A stretch of 64,000 bases of DNA from Bemisia tabaci (GCF_918797505.1 NC_092801.1:20212116-20276115), one strand, 5' to 3'; positions 21,075 to 31,018 are shown, counted from the stretch's first letter. Notes: generated by a model from the letters alone, not told the origin. Made by a program: numbers and translations.

Positions 21075-21838
21075 TACGCTCTTATGTAAGAGGAACGACG
21101 ACTTTTGCTATCTTCAGCGCGAAAACTGACTTATGGCTCTCGAATCTCAATCGTTGTCGTCGTGGCACTTCGTTGCTTGCGTGACAAAAGGTCGTAAGTG
21201 CACTGTGAGATGAGCCCGGGAGGGAATTGAGTTAGATGGACGAAGAGGCTCATCGCCAAGGGTTGTTACATTTTCACGTCGGGAGGGCGACGGCTAGAGT
21301 ACTCATATAGGGAGAGTTAGAGTCCCTTTCTGGAGAGAGTTGAAACGACGCGGCTTATGGATGTCACAAACGGGAATAAAGATTACACAAAGTGAACGTT
21401 TTTCTGAATCTTTGATCAACTCATTTCCGAATTCCTAACTCTGTTCCTTCTCTCATTCCGTTTGTGCCGTGCCGTTCCTTCCTACGCTCTCATGTAAGAG
21501 GAACGACGACTTTTGCTATCTTCAGCGCGAAAACTGACTTATGGCTCCCGAATCTCAATCGTTGTCGTCGTGGCACTTCGGGGCTTGCCTGATAAAAGGT
21601 CGTAAGTGCACTGTGAGATGAGCCCGGTAGAGCATTGAGTTAGCTGGGCGACAAGGCTCATCGCCAAGGGTTGTTACATTTTCACGTCGGGAGGGCGACG
21701 GCTAGAGTACTCATATAGGGAGTTAAAGTCCCTTTCTGGAGAGAGTTGAAACGACGCGGCTTATGAATGTCACAGACGGGAATAAAGATTACACAAATCG
21801 GAAGTTTGCTGTAATCTTTAATCAACCCATTCCCGAAA
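21075..21838 (+). repeat. Tandem duplication, about 408-bp unit
   Basis: Unit 1 begins at 21075 (TACGCTCTTATGTAAG) and unit 2 at 21483 (TACGCTCTCATGTAAG). They are nearly identical for about 350 bp, through GAACGACGACTTTTGC, TCATCGCCAAGGGTTG and GAAACGACGCGGCTTATG. Each ends in part of element L (CACAAACGGGAATAAAG or CACAGACGGGAATAAAG). The second unit is cut short by a C fragment. Confidence 0.9.
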
Positions 21839-21844
21839 CAACAA

Positions 21845-22154
21845 CAAATTCTCTATGCAAAGATAGGGAGCAAATACATTGACAGGGCTGCCACTTTATT
21901 TGGGGACTCCACAACTGGAAACACGGCAACCCTGCTAATTATTTGCTCCCTATCTTTGCGCGGAGAGTCTTGATGTGGAGGTGGACTCTCAGGATAGCGT
22001 GGGATATCCCCTCCATTTTGGCCTCAACTTGAGAGCTTTTTTTGAGCTTGGGAGTTGATTTCAGAGAAAACAAGTAGCATCATCGTGTTTCTCGCGAACT
22101 TTTACATAAGAATTAATAGTCAAATCGCAAATTCCTCACGAATGCAACATCTCT
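21845..22154. mobile_element. Element C, about 310-bp right part
   Basis: Starts inside the left arm at AATTCTCTATGCAAAG and continues to ATGCAACATCTCT and AT. The first 5' third is missing. Confidence 0.88.
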
Positions 22155-22156
22155 AT

Positions 22157-22419
22157 TGTGAACCAAATTTTCTGAAATCTTTAAAGAAAAAATATTTATA
22201 ACTTTCCCGGTAAATAGATATTTTATCAAAGGAAATTGGGCAATGCCAGCAGGTTCATACGACAGTCCTCCTTAACACGACACTATGCTTGCATGGAAAG
22301 ACATCCATAGCCATCTTGACCATGCAATATATCGCATCGGGCTACTTCAAACTTTCAATGATCGGCCCGCTGATGAAGAATTGAATATCGATTTCATTTG
22401 CGGCTGTCCATATAGCGCT
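22157..22419 (+). repeat. Dispersed segment Q, copy 1 (contains O half)
   Basis: GAACCAAATTTTCTGAAA, ATAGATATTTTATCAAAGG, the O right arm (GGTTCATACGACAGTCC), then TATATCGCATCGGGCTACTT and ATATCGATTTCATTTG. The same order occurs at 51838-52068 and both are followed by F sequence, so a larger segment was copied. Confidence 0.82.
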
Positions 22420-22619
22420 GTCTCCACTCGTCAAAATGGAAGCTCAAAGTGAATCGATTTAAACGATAAGTGGCTCAAAGTCGGGACTTGATGCGATTGA
22501 TGAGTGTTGCATCTCAAAATAGAGCGGCGGAACTCTTTTTTGATCAACAATCGCGAGCAGATCGTATTTTTCGGTTCATTTTGAGCTTCCATTTTGACGC
22601 CATTTTGACGAGTGGACAC
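22420..22619. mobile_element. Fold-back element in segment Q
   Basis: A 200-bp element: GTCTCCACTCGTCAAAATGG and GAAGCTCAAA on the left, TTTGAGCTTCCATTTTGACG and CGAGTGGACAC on the right. The other Q copy (52068-52076) lacks it and passes from GTCCATAGCAGTG straight into F. Confidence 0.8.
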
Positions 22620-22631
22620 AGGGCTCATGGC

Positions 22632-22775
22632 AGTGGCGTGGCGTGCTTTGCGATAAATTGATTTATCTGCCGTTTAAACCAATGGAGAAGAATCGATGAA
22701 CAGAGTGTTCGCAACAAACACCTTCATGATCGATTCTTTAACACAGATTCAAACGAGGAGTCGACATATCGACAA
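22632..22775. mobile_element. MITE F, diverged
   Basis: CAGTGGCGTGGCGTGC, TTTGCGATAAATTG, CCAATGGAGAAGAATCGAT and GTGTTCGCAACAAACACC match family F. The right arm decays after CGACATATCGACAAGCG. Confidence 0.8.
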
Positions 22776-23240
22776 GCGCGCCAAGCCAATCGCTATGAGA
22801 AACGGTTGAAAAATATCGATTTGCGAATATCGATTCCGCGCCGGGGCGGGGCGCGGGAATTTCGCGTAACGGCTGAGAGATGTCAGGATTTTATGAGTTA
22901 CGATCGAAAGCAGGGAGGCATTACCGCGCTTATTGCCCAATTCCACAGTGATTATTCCATCGCTCGCCCGGGAAAGAGGGCAATGCCAAAACGGAACCAT
23001 AAAACCGGTGACGGGCGCGCCATAGGTGTGAATGAGGTCAAAATCCATGTCGAACGATAAATGCCCTCCTGCCGCCCCGCCATTAACGCTCGCCGAATAA
23101 AAAATTGCATCCGAAGGCACAGTTAGGGTGGTCGATTGAGCAGTCCATCGTTCTTTGAGGGGATATTTTTACACAAACACGATTGCGGTGGACGCACGGG
23201 TCTTAAGACAGTATGTTGGAAATTTTTGCCAACCTCAGTC
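22776..23240. other. Unassigned low-copy DNA
   Basis: Positions 22830-23080 are GC-richer. Opposed frames of 84 and 123 codons overlap here, without a motif I recognise on either strand. No repeat detected. Confidence 0.4.
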
Positions 23241-23776
23241 AATCATGAAACCTTTAAACTCGTTGACCAATCAAAAAGCGGCAGTTTTCCTGTAGTAAAA
23301 AGATACGGATGGCCATACTCTGTCTCTAAAGGTACCCTAAATTTTCCGACGGTAAAAATATCCGTATGTTGGAGTTTTTTGCCAACGTGCGTTAAAAATT
23401 CAGGATATAGCTGAGAATCTCAATACAGGGGGAAAAAGCTCACTTGAGCTTAGTTTTGCCTCGAAGAGATATGCTGTTTGGTGCAACACTATAGTTACGT
23501 CCTAGTGTTGTACGTAACTGGTGTTGCACCAAACAGCATATCTCTTAGAGGAAAAACTGTGCTCAAGTGAGCTTTTTCCCTCTGTATTGAGATTTTCAGC
23601 TTTATGCTGAATTTTTAACGCATGTTGGCAAAAAACTCCGACGTACGGATATTTGTACCGTCGAAAAATTTAGGGTACCTTTACCTTTAGAGACAGAGTA
23701 TGGCCATCCGTACCTTTTTACTACAGGAAAACTGTGCCGCTTTTTGATTGGTCAACGAGTTTAAAGGTTTCATGAT
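23241..23776. mobile_element. W, 536-bp near-perfect palindrome
   Basis: Arms of about 255 bp: ATCATGAAACCTTTAAACTC pairs with GAGTTTAAAGGTTTCATGAT, then GGATGGCCATACTCTGTCTC, AAGCTCACTTGAGC and GAGATATGCTGTTTGGTGC with their complements. The loop is only about 20 bp near 23505. No coding frame. A transcript would form a very long hairpin. Confidence 0.93.
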
Positions 23777-24025
23777 GTTCTTACGGCCATAAATAAAGAA
23801 ACAAGATGGCAACCCACCATACCATTGATAAGAAGCTAAAATTTGACAAAAAATTTATATTATACGGCAGTAACAATTTAAGCTACGAATAACACATGTA
23901 AAACATATGAAAACACTGTTGAATCGCCTTTCGCCTTTATCACAGGAGGATGTAAGATGTGCATAATCTCAAACTTGCTTGCTGATAATAGCCATCTTGT
24001 TGTGTTTATTTACGGCCGTAAGAAC
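23777..24025. mobile_element. Fold-back element GTTCTTACGGCC
   Basis: Ends GTTCTTACGGCC and GGCCGTAAGAAC, with AACAAGATGGC and GCCATCTTGTT inside. 249 bp. It abuts W with no gap. Sequence resembling a W arm (GGCCATACTCTGTCTAAAAA) resumes at 24080, so it may have inserted in or beside a second W copy. Confidence 0.85.
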
Positions 24026-24105
24026 CTCGTGTCAGCCTATTCTCTCGCGACCAATGAAAAACCGGCACAAAAGTGGCCATACTCTGTCTAAAAAGGTACT
24101 CTGCC

Positions 24106-25139
24106 TGCAAGCGCTATGTGCGACCTTTGGTTTGGACCGTCAGTCAAACTGATTGAATTCAACATTTTTTTGAATCAGCCAGCTCCACATACTGTGGAGA
24201 GCTAGTTAAGCTAGTTTTTGTCGAAAAAAATGTCAAAATGTTTTGGTGAATTTCCTTGTAGCGTCCGGAATTACCCCATTCCATACGGAATTACCCCACC
24301 CGCAATGGGGTAACTCCGGATATGCATCATGGCGGTCGTAATATTGAGGTTAGAGAATTTTCGCGCCAGTATGTTGTTGCCAACGTTTAGTTGGTCACCC
24401 TGAGCGATTTGGTTCTCATTTTTTGTTTGCTAACAAGTGATAACGGGGGTTACCATGAAGAGGGAAGAGGCACGATCTTTGAAGAGGGCAGAATTTGGAG
24501 TGTGAAGAAATCCGAGAGCTCAGGCGACGCGAGCACAAAGCAGTTTTTGTATGCATGTAAAATGCTTTTAATTGGTTTTTCTTCGTCTAAATTAAAACCC
24601 CCACTAAATAAGCTGATTCTGAGTGGCTCCGACTACTTGAATCGGGAGCCAAATGCGACAGTCTCTTTGTCGAGGCGCGCACACATTTCAGCACGATGAA
24701 TTTCTCACCTGAAGCATGATCCGACATTACAAAGCGGATGATTCATTTCGCTTGCATTCGTGTTGGAGACAACCCGGCTTTGTAATTACTTTGATACACC
24801 TGCCATTTCATCGTTATGGTACCTGGGCTCTAGGTGAGTCAATACTTTATTATTAACATGTGTACATCAGGCGCTTCGATTTAAAATTGTGCAATACGCA
24901 GAAGACATCTGAGCATCAACGGGCAGAAAGGTCGCATCTTGCAAAATTGTATGTAGTTCGTCAATTTTTTCTTGTCAAAAGTTCAAAGTCGGACAAAAGA
25001 AAGAAAAATTAAAGATGAAAAAGAGATATAGTCGTTAAATTTTGTCATTATCTTAGAGTTTTACGGATACATAAAACTTAAAACCTTTTCTTATCGGATC
25101 GAACTTAAAAAGCGCGTTTCTGTAAAACTCGGTCCAACA
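24106..25139. other. Unassigned low-copy DNA
   Basis: About 1 kb without repeat assignment. Near 24265-24315 GGAATTACCCCA-type words occur twice and GGGGTAACTCCGG once (short inverted pair). The 102-codon frame at 24391-24699 has no recognisable domain. Confidence 0.4.
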
Positions 25140-25141
25140 AT

Positions 25142-25246
25142 TGGACGTATTTCTGGCAAACGGAACTATGTGCTTTAAGACATGAGCGCTGAGACCCATA
25201 AGTATATATACATAACACGGCTTACGTCATAATGCATGTCAAGAAA
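25142..25246. mobile_element. MITE H, right end lost
   Basis: TGGACGTATTTCTGGC, AAACGGAACTATGTGC, AAGACATGAGCGCTGAGACC and the complementary TACGTCATAATGCATG are present. The terminal GAAATACGTCCA is missing. Confidence 0.82.
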
Positions 25247-25849
25247 TTTCCGCACAAAATCAGTCGACAAAACTTTATTTATGGCACAATTTGGCAACAC
25301 AGCTCAGATAATTGAATTGTATTTCTCTTAATCCATATACTAAAAAAGTTTGGATTTAGAGGGAAACATTTTACTAACCTCGGTTCATCGGAGATAGCTA
25401 CATTTTTTGTAAAAGATAGTACCGAATAGGAAAGTTTGAGTTTTTCATCTTTTGAGGTCAGGAAAAAAGTTACTAGATAGATGCGGTAGCCGTTCTTAAA
25501 AACGTGAGGCTAAAATTTCAGATAAAAAAATTTTGAGAGCTAATTTGAAGGTTCCACCAGCTAACACAATCTGGCGGTTTTCCACCAAAAATTGAAGATT
25601 GGCTTCAAATGTGACTTCCCCTATTTCTTCCTCTTTAGGAATAAATTTTCCCTCTCCTGCGCTCTTCTGGGCATCCAAGGTGAACATCTTGGGTATGTCA
25701 CCCTTCATCTTTATACACCCTCTACGAGCTACGTCGTCAGATGTAGCTTGTGCGGGACATATTTTGTGCGGAAACATCAATCACAGTCTTCGTATAAAAA
25801 CGTCATAATCCCAGATTTTGTGCGGAAAATGCATGAAAAAGGTATTTTT
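25247..25849. other. Unassigned low-copy DNA
   Basis: A 94-codon minus frame (25496-25780) and a 120-codon plus frame (25592-25954) overlap. The plus frame enters repeat E and has no recognisable motif. No call. Confidence 0.35.
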
Positions 25850-26196
25850 CATTTTCATGCTAGGTTATTGTCAGTCAAGACAGCCGTAAGTGCTATCTTC
25901 TGCATGCTTTCGTGGTTGCGTTTTGGACGTACAACAAACACATTTGCAGGTTAGAAATTTGCAGAAAATGGCGGCCCTGTACTTAAAAGCACTGTTTTCA
26001 TGGGCTCTCTGGAGGAATATTGTCACTTACTGCTGTCTTGCCTGAAACTACTTCTTTTTTGCACACTCGCGGCTTTTTCATATGTCTCTTTTTTATAAAA
26101 TTAAGATGAATTTTGCTGTGTTAGCTATTTCAGTGATTTCATCTAAACGAGTGTAGACGAATTTTGAAGGAAACTCGATTTCGAAAATTTGACCCT
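25850..26196 (+). repeat. Dispersed repeat E, left part
   Basis: Ordered E blocks: GTCAAGACAGCCGTAAGTGC, ATCTTCTGCATGC, TCTCTGGAGGAATATTGTCA, TAGCTATTTCAGTGATTTC and GAAGGAAACTCG. It ends at AAATTTGACCCT, where A-family sequence starts. The missing 3' block reappears at 27375. Confidence 0.85.
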
Positions 26197-26330
26197 CACT
26201 GGAAAAAAAACACATTGGATCTAGAGTCCAGACTCTTGAAAACATTGACAAGAAAAATGACTCTTGATTCAATCAGATTTAAGCTTAAGTCAAAAAGAAA
26301 TCCGATCAAATTAAGAGGCTTGGTTCTAGC
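26197..26330. mobile_element. MITE A, left half
   Basis: CACTGGAAAAAAAACAC, TTGGATCTAGAGTCCAGA, TCTTGATTCAATCAGAT and ATTAAGAGGCTTGG, then the match stops. No right arm follows. Confidence 0.88.
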
Positions 26331-26934
26331 GCAGTTTTCAGCAAAAATGAGGCATTTCTGATTGGATGCACTCCCTTATCCGCCAACAAGGCGGCCCGCG
26401 CGTAACATGCATGGCGCCTTCTACATCGACAAATACTTCCAATGCTACACCGTTACACACATGCACCGATGTGCATATTGCCTATACTGCGCCTGTCAGA
26501 GTATACCGTTTATCCGCGATTTGTGGTCATCTGAACCGGCAGAGTTCGGTTCGTATGCTCGCAAACTTCGTTTATTTGAACCATAATCTTTGGAACTTCA
26601 TGGAACCCGAAGTTCACTCTCTCCGTGAAAGCTATGATGCTCATGAGACATTATCCGGTCAGAAATGAGTGCCTGTATAGGGAGAGTACGGACATGTCGA
26701 AATCGTGTCGTTACAATTGAAACACTGAATCACTCTACATAATTTGACTTCATAGGTTGGCTGCCTTCTTGGGCCCTAAAGCCTTCAGACGTCGCCATAT
26801 TTCCTTTAATAGAATTTACTGGGAAAATTGTGAGTATTTTTCTTCAAATTTTTCGGACAATTTTGTTTGCAATTTGATCTGTAATATCTGACAATTTCAA
26901 GGGATAATACGCATAGCTTTCCTCAAACATAAAT
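26331..26934. other. Unassigned; traces of other repeats
   Basis: TATAGGGAGAGTACGGACAT near 26677 and TTGGGCCCTAAAGCCTTCA near 26773 recur inverted or diverged around 37.53-37.59 kb. O-like interior words follow at 26800-26930. Frames of 74 and 100 codons have no recognised motif. Confidence 0.45.
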
Positions 26935-27113
26935 GGACCGCGTGAAACAGAAACAGATCAAGCCGCATCAGCTATTGCCAAATTCAATTGGGTAATTTAA
27001 TTTTTTCCAGAAAAACGGAAGTGCGGATTTTCGGGCAAGTCTCAGTGAATTTTCTCCATAGTACGTGGCAAATTCCTTAAAATTTTCGAAGAAATCCGCA
27101 CAAATGGACGTAT
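26935..27113. mobile_element. MITE N2-like, diverged
   Basis: GACCGCGTGAAACAGAAAC, AAGCCGCATCAGC, TATTGCCAAATTC and AATCCGCACAAATGG parallel the N2 copy at 7696-7939. One end is degraded. Confidence 0.6.
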
Positions 27114-27149
27114 TTTTGCCAAACGGAACTATATATGCGTTCAGACATG
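27114..27149. mobile_element. MITE H, end fragment
   Basis: TGGACGTATTTTTGCC and AAACGGAACTATATATGCG are an H left end. It stops where the A element begins. Confidence 0.75.
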
Positions 27150-27374
27150 CACTGGAAAAAAAACACATTGGATCTAGAGTCCAGACTCTTGAAAACAGTG
27201 ATAAGAAAAATGCTCTTGATTCAATAGGATTTTTGCTTGAATCAAAAGGAAATCCGCTCTAATTAAGAGGCTTGGTTCTTGATTTAAGCTTAAATCTGAT
27301 TGAATCAAGAGTATTTTTTCATGTCGATGTTTTTAAGAGCCTGTGCTCTAGATCCAATGTGTTTTTTTCCAGTG
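27150..27374. mobile_element. MITE A, full length
   Basis: Both CACTGG and CCAGTG ends with standard arms. Left flank TG (in H) and right flank CT (in E) do not match. The right flank CT does match the left flank of the half copy at 26197, as noted in the findings. Confidence 0.92.
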
Positions 27375-27416
27375 CTTACTGCACTCTACGCTATCACGGC
27401 AGCGTGATTGGACCGC
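27375..27416 (+). repeat. Dispersed repeat E, 3' block
   Basis: CTTACTGCACTCTACGCTAT and CACGGCAGCG continue the E repeat broken at 26196. Compare CACTTACCGCTCTCTTCGC and CACGGCAGCG at 20764-20795. Confidence 0.8.
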
Positions 27417-27925
27417 GTAGCGACAAGGGGACGCGGCCCCGTATTGTCCCATTAAAGAGCAAAGCCGCTCAGCGTGCCGAGCCTTTACATCCATTTCCGG
27501 TTAGTCATTTCCGGCGATTGTGTAATCCGCCGATCGGATCGTGAAACTGCTAATTGTGCAACGGGAGGGGCGACCCCTCCCCTCCCTCGCCCCGCGGGGC
27601 CGGGAAATTTTGGCGGATGTCACATCCGTTACGCACAGCGCTGCCAGCGCCGGGGGAACCGGCCGGGCTCCCCGAAGTTTCCGGGCGGGAACCCCGCGCA
27701 CCGCGGCAACAGGTGTTTCATTCATGGGTCCGATGTGTGACTCCGACACTTGGGCCGTTTCATTGATTAGCCGTGTCAGGGATTATTTTTAGAGCCCGAG
27801 TCATCCCTCCTGGACCGGGCGCAGGTGAGCTGAAAGATTCATGCGCCTTTGCCCGTCGACTCACGCTTCGATTCTCAATTAGGGATAATTTACAGCGGAA
27901 GTTACCGAGCATCGAATCATCGGCG
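27417..27925. promoter_or_regulatory. CpG- and GC-rich low-copy island
   Basis: GC-rich DNA with many CpG pairs, clearly unlike the AT-rich surroundings and not matched elsewhere in the window. It carries short inverted blocks such as GGGGCGACCCC and CGCTGCCAGCGC. Overlapping frames in several phases on both strands are what GC-rich DNA gives by chance. It could be a promoter or enhancer. No core promoter or exon can be fixed, so the regulatory label is tentative. Confidence 0.3.
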
Positions 27926-28533
27926 AGAATCTACGAGAGTGCAGGTTAGATTTTCAATTTTTGGCGAAAAATTCACCGAAAAAAGAGTTCCGGGCTACAC
28001 AGACACACCGTTTGTTCCGGAATCAGAGGCCGGAAGTTCCGGGTACTGGAGCTGTAGCTTCGATTGCTCCGGATGCTACGCCCGGAACTCCCGGCTTCCG
28101 GAGGCGAGACTCTAAAAGAGTGCAGGTTAGATTTTCAATTTTTAGCTAAAACTTCACTAAAAAAAGTTACGGACTGTATAGACGTACAGTCTGTTCCGGA
28201 ATCAGAGGCCGGAAGTTCCGGGTACTGGAGCCGTAGCTTCGATAGCTCCGGACGCTATGCCCGGAACTTCCGGCTTCCGGAACATCGGCGAGACTTTAAA
28301 AGAGTGCAGGTTAGATTTTCAATTTTTGGCGAAAAATTCACTGAAAAAAGTTACGGGCTGTATAGACATACCGTCTGTTACGGACTCAGAGGCCGGAAGT
28401 TCCGGGTACTGGAGCTGTTGCTTCGATTGCTCCGGACGCTACGCTCGGAAGTTCCGGCTCCTGAGCCCAGAACGCGGCCGGTACGTCTATATAGCCAGTA
28501 AGTATGGCTTCTACGGCCGGAGTTTTTTCAGTG
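27926..28533 (+). repeat. GC-rich tandem repeat, about 181-184 bp, three units
   Basis: The marker GCAGGTTAGATTTTCAATTT occurs at 27941, 28122 and 28306. Each unit also contains GAGGCCGGAAGTTCCGGG and a complementary CCCGGAACT(T/C)CCGGC about 60 bp on, so each folds into a GC-rich hairpin. The unit length is not a multiple of three. The 145-codon frame is a by-product. Confidence 0.92.
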
Positions 28534-28554
28534 CAGCGGGCTGATTATTGAAAT

Positions 28555-28678
28555 CGGACGTATTTCTGCCAAACGGAGCTATGTGCATTAAGACATGAGC
28601 CCTGAGATGCATAAGAATATATGCATAATAGGGCTCACGTCATCATGCACATAGTTCCGTTTGGCAGAAATACGTTCA
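28555..28678. mobile_element. MITE H, complete, AT duplication
   Basis: 124 bp. Ends CGGACGTATTTCTGCC and GGCAGAAATACGTTCA, flanked by AT on both sides (28553-28554, 28679-28680). Arms AAACGGAGCTATGTGC and GCACATAGTTCCGTTT; loop near ATATATGCATAAT. Confidence 0.92.
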
Positions 28679-28680
28679 AT

Positions 28681-29095
28681 TTATAGACTGAGCTACGGAG
28701 AAATAAAGCTAAAGGAAAATGGGGTGTTCCAAAAGTCCCTTTCACCTCTTCTAACTTTTTACTTAATTGAGGTAAAGATTTGAAACTTCGGGCATGTTCG
28801 AAGGTCAGAAGGAGCTACTTTCCAGCCTTCCTAAAATTTTCAGGTAGGCCCCTTGAGGGGGCAACGGACCCCCAACTTTTTCTTTCAAAAGGGAAGACCC
28901 CCTTTGTGATACCTCGTTCGAAAGAAAAAAAGAAAACTGTTCGCGGAAATCCGCGGTCAATATAAACCGTTTCAAAATGGCGGCCGGTTAAAGTTCATAA
29001 TGATGTTCAAACGATAATGTTCAAAATGAAGTTGTTTGAGGGAAAAGGTTCATTCATAGAAGTACCGAATAGTTCGTTCGTACTTCGTACTTACC
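28681..29095. other. Unassigned low-copy DNA
   Basis: No repeat or gene recognised. Short G- and C-rich runs near 28850-28910. Confidence 0.4.
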
Positions 29096-29098
29096 ATA

Positions 29099-29354
29099 TC
29101 GACGGTGAAACTACCAAACCACGTATCTCGGTTTGCGACGTCGCAGACTTCCTGTCATACTTTATTTTTTAAATGAAAAACTACTTAACATCCAGTCTTG
29201 AAAATTTCTGTGATTTTTCCTCTTTGTGCGGAGAAAATTCCGTGAAAATTTCAAGGAATGATATTGATTTGGTCTACTTCAAAAAAATAAAATGTGAGCG
29301 CAGATTTTTAAACACCGCAAACGAGATACGTGGTTTGGTAGTTTCACCGTCGAT
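29099..29354. mobile_element. TA-flanked fold-back element TCGACGGTGAAAC
   Basis: 256 bp. TCGACGGTGAAACTACC and AAACCACGTATCTCG on the left, CGAGATACGTGGTTTGG and TAGTTTCACCGTCGA on the right, with TA at both outer flanks. TA targeting is typical of Tc1/mariner-derived elements; that placement is inference. Confidence 0.88.
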
Positions 29355-29356
29355 AT

Positions 29357-29872
29357 ACTTTTCCATCAACGTCTATACATCTTTGACTTTTAGAACTACC
29401 GAAAGTTTTTTTTCACCCTTCTTCATTTAGAAGTAACGGAAAGTTCGTTTCATTGAAGTGACGTAACTTATTTTTTCATTAGCTGCTATGAATCTTTCTT
29501 CTCTTAACGACCGCAACTGTGTTCTCCCCTCCCGTCAATAAACACTTTCTCCCACGGTCAACTGGCACTAAACCCCGCCGTTATTCAGCTCGGCCGCAAC
29601 ATTGTACCGGCCTAACAAACCAAATTAATGATTAAGTCCTCCCCGTTCTCTGCACAACACCAATCTTATTTCCCGGAGTTATGAAAATCTGCCAATAAAA
29701 TAGGTGTAACTCCGCATGCCCGCGACGATTCTGCCGTCCTACGGGAAAGCGTTGTGCGAAAGTTCCAGAGTTGCCAAATTTCTGAAGATCAAAAGTATAT
29801 TTTTGAGCAGAGTTATGAATAGTTTTCCTTGACTTTTCAGGGAGCTCCAAGTGGAGTTGCTAACAGAATTAT
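29357..29872. other. Unassigned low-copy DNA
   Basis: Includes a pyrimidine-rich, moderately GC-rich stretch at 29500-29660. No gene or repeat recognised. Confidence 0.4.
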
Positions 29873-30012
29873 ATGAAAAATTGGAAGGAAAATCTTTATA
29901 AGTTTACCGAGAAATTCGTGTTTTATCAAAGGAAATTTGGCAATGCCGGAAGGTTCATACGACGTTTTTCCCTGGCACGGGAGAGTTTTCAGCGTTTTTT
30001 CTCGACCGAGAG
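29873..30012. mobile_element. Element O, right-half fragment
   Basis: TTTACCGAGAAATTCGTGTT, TTATCAAAGGAAATTTGGCA, GGTTCATACGACGTTTTTCC and TGGCACGGGAG form a diverged O right arm. No left arm. Confidence 0.75.
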
Positions 30013-30515
30013 CTCACAGCGGAATGCGCCGAGAGGCGCTAAAAACGAGGTATTTGTGCCAAAAATCCGATTGTCAATACTGCCCTTTTGAACAAAAAGC
30101 ACGCATCAACGTGGAGTTTCCCGCGGAGATAAGCTATTCCTGCTTAGCCGGGCGGTGTATCGGATGGACTTAGTCGCTTTTTAAGTGGGACATCGCAGTT
30201 ACTGTGTGTCTACAGTCGAATATTCATTCTAATCCCATGCCATGTTATGAGTTCAGTTTATTCTCTCAGCTTTGTAAATTTGATACGTGAATGGGTCACT
30301 AAACTACGAACGGATTTTGACTTGCGAATACATTTTGTCAAAGGTAAATGACGAGTAGGACACGACGCGCACGTACTAAAAATGCGATAATTAACTCAGA
30401 AACCGAGAACTACATGGTTCAATAAGCGCGACTTTTCCGCAAAAAAACGCCCCATTTTCGCACCGAACCCAATGACATCATCCGGCACCAATCAGAAACG
30501 AGCACGGGTTTCCAC
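30013..30515. other. Unassigned low-copy DNA
   Basis: No recognised repeat. Short frames under 80 codons only. Confidence 0.4.
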
Positions 30516-31018
30516 CAGTGGCGAGGCGTGCTTTGTGATATATTGAATGATCTTCCCTTTAAACCAACGGAAAAAGATCGATAAACAAGGTGTTCGCAAC
30601 GAACACCTTAGGTGATTCGATGGACGCCATATTTTGTGTCAGAACGGCATGCGATATATCTTATCATCTGGTTCCATTTTTTCAACTCGAATGCTATACT
30701 TTCTCTCTGAAAAAACCACTCCTTTAATACGTTGAATTTTTTTGTTAAAATTGGTAAGTGAGTGCTTTAGTCTCCTGACAACAGAATTGCGATCTCAAAA
30801 TTGGAGAAAAATGACGAGTAGCTGAAAAAATTGAACCAATTGATGTGATATATCGCATGCCGTTCTAACACAAAATATGGCGTCCATCGAATCACCTTAA
30901 ACCAACGGAAAAGGATCGATAAACAGGGTGTTCGCAACGAACACCTTAATAATCGATTTTTCACCATAGGTTTAAATAGGAGAAATATCGATAATCGATC
31001 ATTCTCACTCCGCCACCG
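30516..31018. mobile_element. MITE F split by G, with a duplicated F segment
   Basis: F starts with CAGTGGCGAGGCGTGC and runs to AACGAACACCTTA at 30610. Element G follows. Then F restarts from AAACCAACGGAAAAGG, so about 51 bp (30560-30610 and 30898-30947) occur on both sides of G. F then finishes with CGATAATCGATCATTC and CGCCACC. Confidence 0.88.
30611..30896. mobile_element. Element G, complete
   Basis: About 286 bp. GGTGATTCGATGGACGCC and ATATTTTGTGT on the left, ACACAAAATATGG and CGTCCATCGAATCACC on the right, with GGCATGCGATATATC inside. A larger, right-truncated relative lies at 32872-33296. Confidence 0.9.

Noticed and set aside
22806..23120. Overlapping 84- and 123-codon frames as a gene
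   Set aside because: The two lie on opposite strands of GC-richer DNA, neither shows a motif, and no splice or promoter pattern supports one over the other.
27501..27792. Four overlapping frames of 70-88 codons
   Set aside because: GC-rich DNA is poor in stop codons, so overlapping frames are expected in all phases.
28064..28501. 145-codon open frame
   Set aside because: It lies wholly in the 181-184-bp tandem repeat, whose unit length is not a multiple of three, so the frame changes from unit to unit and encodes no consistent repeat.
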